Shown: piece after piece, positions 20,610-23,763 of the stretch
How the letters are laid out: each line of letters starts with the position of its first letter
Position numbering within the stretch: the stretch's first letter is position 1
Assembly (NCBI GenBank): GCA_002420005.1
Contig: DIHE01000072.1
Span: 1-23,763 of the forward strand
DNA from: Holophagales bacterium UBA5704
Lineage (GTDB): Bacteria > Acidobacteriota > Thermoanaerobaculia > Multivoradales > UBA5704
DNA: 23,763 nucleotides
Direction: 5' to 3'
Program-made: the position numbers and the translations under genes
The notes under the pieces: generated by a model
Told to the model about the DNA's origin: nothing
Seen by the model: only the letters and a program-made list of their open reading frames with translations
The model's database searches: none

Positions 20610-21806
20610 ATGCGCGACCTGATCCGCCTCGCCTTCCAGGCCGTCGCCGGGCACAAGCTGCGCTCGCTGCTCTCCATGCTGGGGATCGCGATCGGCATCG
20701 CCTCGGTGATCCTGCTCACCTCGATCGGCGAGGGGACGCGGCGCTACATCCTCGGGCAGTTCGCTCAGTTCGGCACCAACATCCTCTCCGTCGTCCCGGG
20801 CAAGGCGGAGACGGTCGGCCTTCCCGGCGTGCTCGGCGGCACGACCCACAAGCTGACCCTGGACGACGCGCTCGCGCTGCAGCGGCTCGCCGGGGTCGAG
20901 GAGATCGTGGCCAACGCCTACGGCACGGCGCGCGTCGAGGCGAACGGGCGCGGGCGCAGCGTCTACGTGTACGGCGTGACGCCGAACATTCCGGCCGCCT
21001 GGCGCTTCCGGGTGCGGCAAGGCGGCTTCTGGCCGGCAGGCGACCCGCGGCGCGGCACCCAGCTCGCGGTGCTCGGCCCCAAGCTGAAGCAGGAGCTGTT
21101 CGGCGAGGAGAACGCCCTCGGGCGGTTCGTGCGCATCGGGGGCAGCCGCTTCCGGGTGAGCGGGATCATGGAGTCCAAGGGGCAGTTCATCGGCATCGAC
21201 ATCGACGACACCGCCTACATCCCGGTGGCCAACGCGCTGCGCCTCTTCAACCTGCCGGAGATCACCGAGATCCACGTCATCTATGCCCACGCCGGCCTGG
21301 CGGACGGGGTGGAGCGCGAGGTCCGCCGCGTGCTCACCGCGCGGCACAACGGCAAGGAAGACTTCACCGTCACCACCCAGAAGGCGATGCTCGACGTCTT
21401 CGGCAACGTGATGAACGTGATCACCCTGGCGGTCGGCGCCATCGCCGGCATCTCGCTCCTCGTGGGGGCGATCGGCATCCTCACCATGATGTGGATCGCG
21501 GTCGGCGAGCGCACCGAGGAGATCGGCCTGGTGCGGGCGATCGGCGCGACGCGCCGGCAGGTGCAGGTCCTCTTCCTCACCGAGGCCGCCGTCCTGGCCA
21601 CGCTCGGCGGAGCGTTCGGCGTCCTGGGCGGCATGGGTCTCGCCGCCCTGCTCCGCTTCGCCATCCCCGGCCTGCCGATCCACACCCCGATGACCTTCGC
21701 GGTGCTGGCCGTGGCGATCAGCACCGCGACCGGGCTGCTGGCCGGTGTGCTGCCGGCGCGGCGGGCGGCGGCGCTCGATCCGATTGAGGCTCTCAGAACG
21801 GAGTAG
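20610..21806 (+). CDS. MacB-like ABC permease 2 (FtsX domain)
   Basis: The 398-aa protein follows permease 1 after ten bases, with GAGGAG (20598-20603) overlapping the previous stop. The layout is the same as permease 1: LRSLLSMLGIAIGIASVILL, FGTNILSVVPGKAETVGLPG, a periplasmic domain, and WIAVGERTEEIGLVRAIGA with three C-terminal helices. The signature regions match in parallel, which points to an old tandem duplication. With one ATPase gene and one adaptor, an asymmetrical permease pair is likely. It ends before a 9-base repeat hairpin (21812-21889). Confidence 0.93.
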   Translation: MRDLIRLAFQAVAGHKLRSLLSMLGIAIGIASVILLTSIGEGTRRYILGQFAQFGTNILSVVPGKAETVGLPGVLGGTTHKLTLDDALALQRLAGVEEIVANAYGTARVEANGRGRSVYVYGVTPNIPAAWRFRVRQGGFWPAGDPRRGTQLAVLGPKLKQELFGEENALGRFVRIGGSRFRVSGIMESKGQFIGIDIDDTAYIPVANALRLFNLPEITEIHVIYAHAGLADGVEREVRRVLTARHNGKEDFTVTTQKAMLDVFGNVMNVITLAVGAIAGISLLVGAIGILTMMWIAVGERTEEIGLVRAIGATRRQVQVLFLTEAAVLATLGGAFGVLGGMGLAALLRFAIPGLPIHTPMTFAVLAVAISTATGLLAGVLPARRAAALDPIEALRTE

Positions 21807-21811
21807 AAGAA

Positions 21812-21889
21812 AAGGACGGCAAGGACGGCAAGGACAACAGGGACCGGGGAGATCGGGTCCTTGGCGACTTTGCGGTCCTTGGGGTCCTT
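21812..21889. repeat. 9-bp-period inverted repeat hairpin (AAGGAC / GTCCTT)
   Basis: AAGGAC occurs at 21812, 21821 and 21830, exactly nine bases apart, and its complement GTCCTT at 21857, 21875 and 21884, with a degenerate copy at 21866. The two blocks can pair into a long imperfect hairpin. The last unit touches the stop codon of the AMMECR1-like gene. The element separates two convergent genes and may act as a bidirectional terminator. Confidence 0.55.
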
Positions 21890-22448
21890 ACTCCCCTTCC
21901 TCCCACTTCTCCACCTGGTAGCGCGAAAGCCGGACCTCCGGGTCCCAGAAACCCTGGGGCAGCCCGGCCTTGCGGCGGAGCTGGGCCAGGAAGTCGCGGG
22001 GGTCCGGGAGCTGCTCCCAGACCTGCGGCAGGAACGTGGCGCGGTGGTGGCCCCATTCGAGGACGACGCCGTCCTGGCCGGGCCGCAGGAGACGAAGGGC
22101 GTCGGCCTCGCTGGTGACGGGGAGCGGCTCGGGTGCAGAGAGCAGGGAGACCTCGATGTCGAGCTGCGGCAGCTCGTCCGCGGTGACCGGCGCAAACCGG
22201 GTGTCGGAGAAGGCGGCGGCGCGGGCGTTGGCGCGGACGTCGTCGCGCAAAGGACGATGCGCCTCGATCGAGCCGACACAGCCACGCAGCGCGCCGCTCC
22301 GGTGCAGAGTGACGAAACAGGCGCCGGGCTCCTCCAGCCAAGGCTCTCGAAGCTCCGGGCACCGGCCGAGGTGGAGAGCCTCGACCAAGCTGCCGCGGGC
22401 GAGGGCGAGCAGCACCGGCCCCCGCTCCACGGTGCCGTCCAGGCTCAT
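21888..22448 (-). CDS. amrA: AMMECR1-like protein (AmmeMemoRadiSam system protein A)
   Basis: The 186-aa protein has the AMMECR1 signature LRGCVG (54-59), preceded by PGACFVTLHRSGA and followed by IEAHRPLRDDVRANARAAAF, SDTRFAPVTADEL, DIEVSLLSAPEPL and a C-terminal segment FLPQVWEQLPDPRDFLAQLR, all typical of the family. Its start overlaps the stop of the MEMO gene (ATGA), so the pair is translationally coupled. In many bacteria and archaea these two proteins occur with a radical SAM enzyme (AmmeMemoRadiSam). That third gene is not in the window. The chemistry is unresolved. Confidence 0.93.
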   Translation of the reverse strand: MSLDGTVERGPVLLALARGSLVEALHLGRCPELREPWLEEPGACFVTLHRSGALRGCVGSIEAHRPLRDDVRANARAAAFSDTRFAPVTADELPQLDIEVSLLSAPEPLPVTSEADALRLLRPGQDGVVLEWGHHRATFLPQVWEQLPDPRDFLAQLRRKAGLPQGFWDPEVRLSRYQVEKWEEGE

Positions 22449-23239
22449 GCGGCCTCCCGAAATCCGAACGCGCCATAGCCGACCACCCGGTCGGGGTCCC
22501 CCGCCGTATCGCCGGAGCTGCGCAGATCGAGCAGCTCCGCGATGAGCCGCTTGCGGCGCGCCACCTCGAGCAACCCGTTGATCGGTCGGGCGCCGCAGGC
22601 CTGGCGGTCCTGAAGCGGCCCTTCGAGCGCCACGATCTGCGCCGCCGTCGCGCGGTCCACGGCGGCGGCCTGCTCATAGGGCAGGTAGTGGGAGAGGTCC
22701 GAGCTGATCACGATCAACGTCTCCCGCCCTCCCCACAACCGCTCCAGCACCTCGGCCACCTCGGCGGCGGAGGCATCCCCCACGACCAGCGGAACGATCT
22801 CGAAGCCCTCGCCGAGAACGACCTGGAGGAATGGCAGCTCCACCTCCAGCGCGTGCTCCCGCGCGTGCGCCGCCGGCTGCACCCGGACCTGCGGCAGGCG
22901 CAGGGACTCCCGCGCACCGTCCGGATAGAGCCCCACCTCGCCGAGCGGTGTCGCGAAGAAGTTCTCCTCCGGCAGCGCGAGCCCATGGAAAGCGACGTGG
23001 TGCGACGGCCCCAGGAGGACCACCCGCTCGATCCCGGGCCGGGCGGCGGCGCGGAAGGCGGTGGCCGCGATGGGACCGGAGTAGACGTACCCCGCATGCG
23101 GAGCGATGATCGCCTTGGGAGCCGGTGCCCCGGGGACCGGAGCCTCGGCCAGGAACCCCTCGACGAGGCTCCTCAAAGGCCCCGGGGAGCCCGGGTAGAA
23201 CGTTCCGGCGACGGCGGCGGGACGGACACGGAGGGCCAT
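22445..23239 (-). CDS. amrB: MEMO-like protein (AmmeMemoRadiSam system protein B)
   Basis: The 264-aa protein shows the MEMO1 pattern: RPAAVAGTFYPGSPGPL, APHAGYVYSG (H48), LLGPSHH (H80/H81), EHALEVELPFLQ, ISSDLSHYLPYE and RQACGARPI (C215). His and Cys at these positions correspond to the metal site of human MEMO1 (His49, His81, Cys244). Related to class III extradiol dioxygenases by fold. No Shine-Dalgarno is present; TACATT lies exactly six bases before the ATG. It is the first gene of a two-gene operon. Confidence 0.94.
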   Translation of the reverse strand: MALRVRPAAVAGTFYPGSPGPLRSLVEGFLAEAPVPGAPAPKAIIAPHAGYVYSGPIAATAFRAAARPGIERVVLLGPSHHVAFHGLALPEENFFATPLGEVGLYPDGARESLRLPQVRVQPAAHAREHALEVELPFLQVVLGEGFEIVPLVVGDASAAEVAEVLERLWGGRETLIVISSDLSHYLPYEQAAAVDRATAAQIVALEGPLQDRQACGARPINGLLEVARRKRLIAELLDLRSSGDTAGDPDRVVGYGAFGFREAA

Positions 23240-23245
23240 ACCGCC

Positions 23246-23254
23246 AATGTAGCA
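23246..23254 (-). promoter_or_regulatory. leaderless promoter of the MEMO-AMMECR1 operon
   Basis: On the minus strand TGCTACATT (extended -10) is followed by six bases and then the ATG, so transcription would begin at the start codon. The -35 region is GC-only and unconvincing. Confidence 0.45.
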
Positions 23255-23293
23255 CGGGGGGCCGCGAGCCGGCCCAGCCCCGGCGGGCGGGGC

Positions 23294-23763
23294 TCACCCC
23301 CCCTTGAGCACCTGCTGGCACCGCCGCTGCGCGCGAACGCGGTCGGGGATGGGAAGGTCGGCGAGGAGGACCAGATTCTTCTCGCGGCCGTTGGCGAGGT
23401 GCGTGAGGACCTCGCGGAATTGATGCTCGGCGCGGTCGCGGTTGCCCAGCCGGAGCAGGCAGTCGGCGAGCAGCAGCCGCACCTGGTAGAGGTCGGGGTC
23501 GAGGTAGAGCGCGGCGCGGTAGGAGGCCACGGCGTCGTCCGTGCGGCCGGTGACGTCGTAAAGAAAGCCCTCCAGCGCATGGGCGGTCGGCTCGGACGGG
23601 TCCGCCGCCACCACCTCGGCAAGGAGGCGGGACGCGGCCTCGATCTCATTGCCCGCCAGGTGATGCGCCGCCGCGTGCAGCCGCTCACGGACGCTCAGCG
23701 GGGGAGGCGCCGGCTCCCGGGGCACGGCGGGCGGGCGCGGCGGCTCCGGCCGCGGGCGCGCCG
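23294..23763 (-). CDS. TPR protein, C-terminal part (partial; possibly CheR-linked)
   Basis: The frame is open to the right edge, so the N-terminus is missing; a GTG at 23725 gives 143 codons but is preceded in frame by a Pro/Ala/Arg-rich linker, so it may be internal. Tetratricopeptide repeats are clear: ERLHAAAHHLAGNEIEAASR, PTAHALEGFLYDVTGRTDDA, VASYRAALYLDPDLYQVRLL, LADCLLRLGNRDRAEHQFRE. The 'YRAALYLDPD....LL..CLLRLGN..RA...FR..L' pattern is the type seen in C-terminal TPR tails of CheR methyltransferases and chemotaxis-like clusters. That assignment is inference. Confidence 0.7.
   Translation of the reverse strand, partial: ARPRPEPPRPPAVPREPAPPPLSVRERLHAAAHHLAGNEIEAASRLLAEVVAADPSEPTAHALEGFLYDVTGRTDDAVASYRAALYLDPDLYQVRLLLADCLLRLGNRDRAEHQFREVLTHLANGREKNLVLLADLPIPDRVRAQRRCQQVLKGG

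Noticed and set aside
18827..20719. 630-codon minus-strand frame
   Set aside because: Antisense of the ABC ATPase and permease genes; its Arg/His-rich translation is an effect of high GC.

Overview
The window is high-GC (about two thirds G+C by eye), densely coding bacterial DNA. No rRNA or tRNA gene is visible, so placement rests on gene content. Carboxypeptidase-regulatory repeat proteins, TPR (possibly CHAT-type) proteins, AmmeMemoRadiSam genes, toxin-antitoxin pairs and small Cys-rich peptides with a KLxLxRETL leader suggest an uncultured-type Acidobacteriota (Thermoanaerobaculia-like). That placement is inference, not proof.

Layout. 1-248: 5' part of an Rpn/PD-(D/E)XK nuclease gene on the minus strand. 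363-4674: translationally coupled operon of a secreted DUF3604 metallohydrolase-like protein, a parvulin-type peptidyl-prolyl isomerase and a HupE/UreJ membrane protein. 4685-10102: accessory patchwork. It holds a decayed Phd antitoxin copy, an NTF2-like secreted protein, a VapC stub, a MerR regulator followed by a gene fragment, a RiPP-type precursor peptide with a TPR protein, a complete Phd/VapC pair that interrupts the TPR gene, a Uma2 endonuclease, and a second complete AbrB/VapC pair. About 10105-11330: a degenerate array of roughly 19 tandem units of about 63 bp. 11393-11788: a coiled-coil hypothetical protein.

12050-16934 is the most interesting part. A LanC-like cyclase with all zinc ligands is followed by a Cys-rich precursor peptide, a secreted protein with nine carboxypeptidase-regulatory-like repeats, and two tandem paralogous precursor peptides. 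Each of the last two is preceded by a perfect TGTGA-N6-TCACA palindrome at class II CRP spacing. Together with the peptide at 6513, four precursors share one leader (KKLxLSRETLxRL ... GG) but have different cores. This looks like a dispersed RiPP (probably lanthipeptide-like) system. No dehydratase or C39 peptidase lies in the window.

16993-17424: a universal stress protein. 17539-21806: an HlyD/MacB-type export operon (adaptor, ATPase, two permeases). 21888-23239: AMMECR1-like and MEMO-like genes of the AmmeMemoRadiSam system. 23294-23763: the C-terminal part of a TPR protein, possibly CheR-linked.

A recurring regulatory theme is a TANNNT -10 element 6-7 nt before an ATG with no Shine-Dalgarno. 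It is seen at the MerR, Phd, AbrB, Uma2, MEMO, Rpn and perhaps LanC genes, and it suggests leaderless mRNAs for regulators and toxin-antitoxin genes. Structural genes and the precursor peptides have clear Shine-Dalgarno sites.
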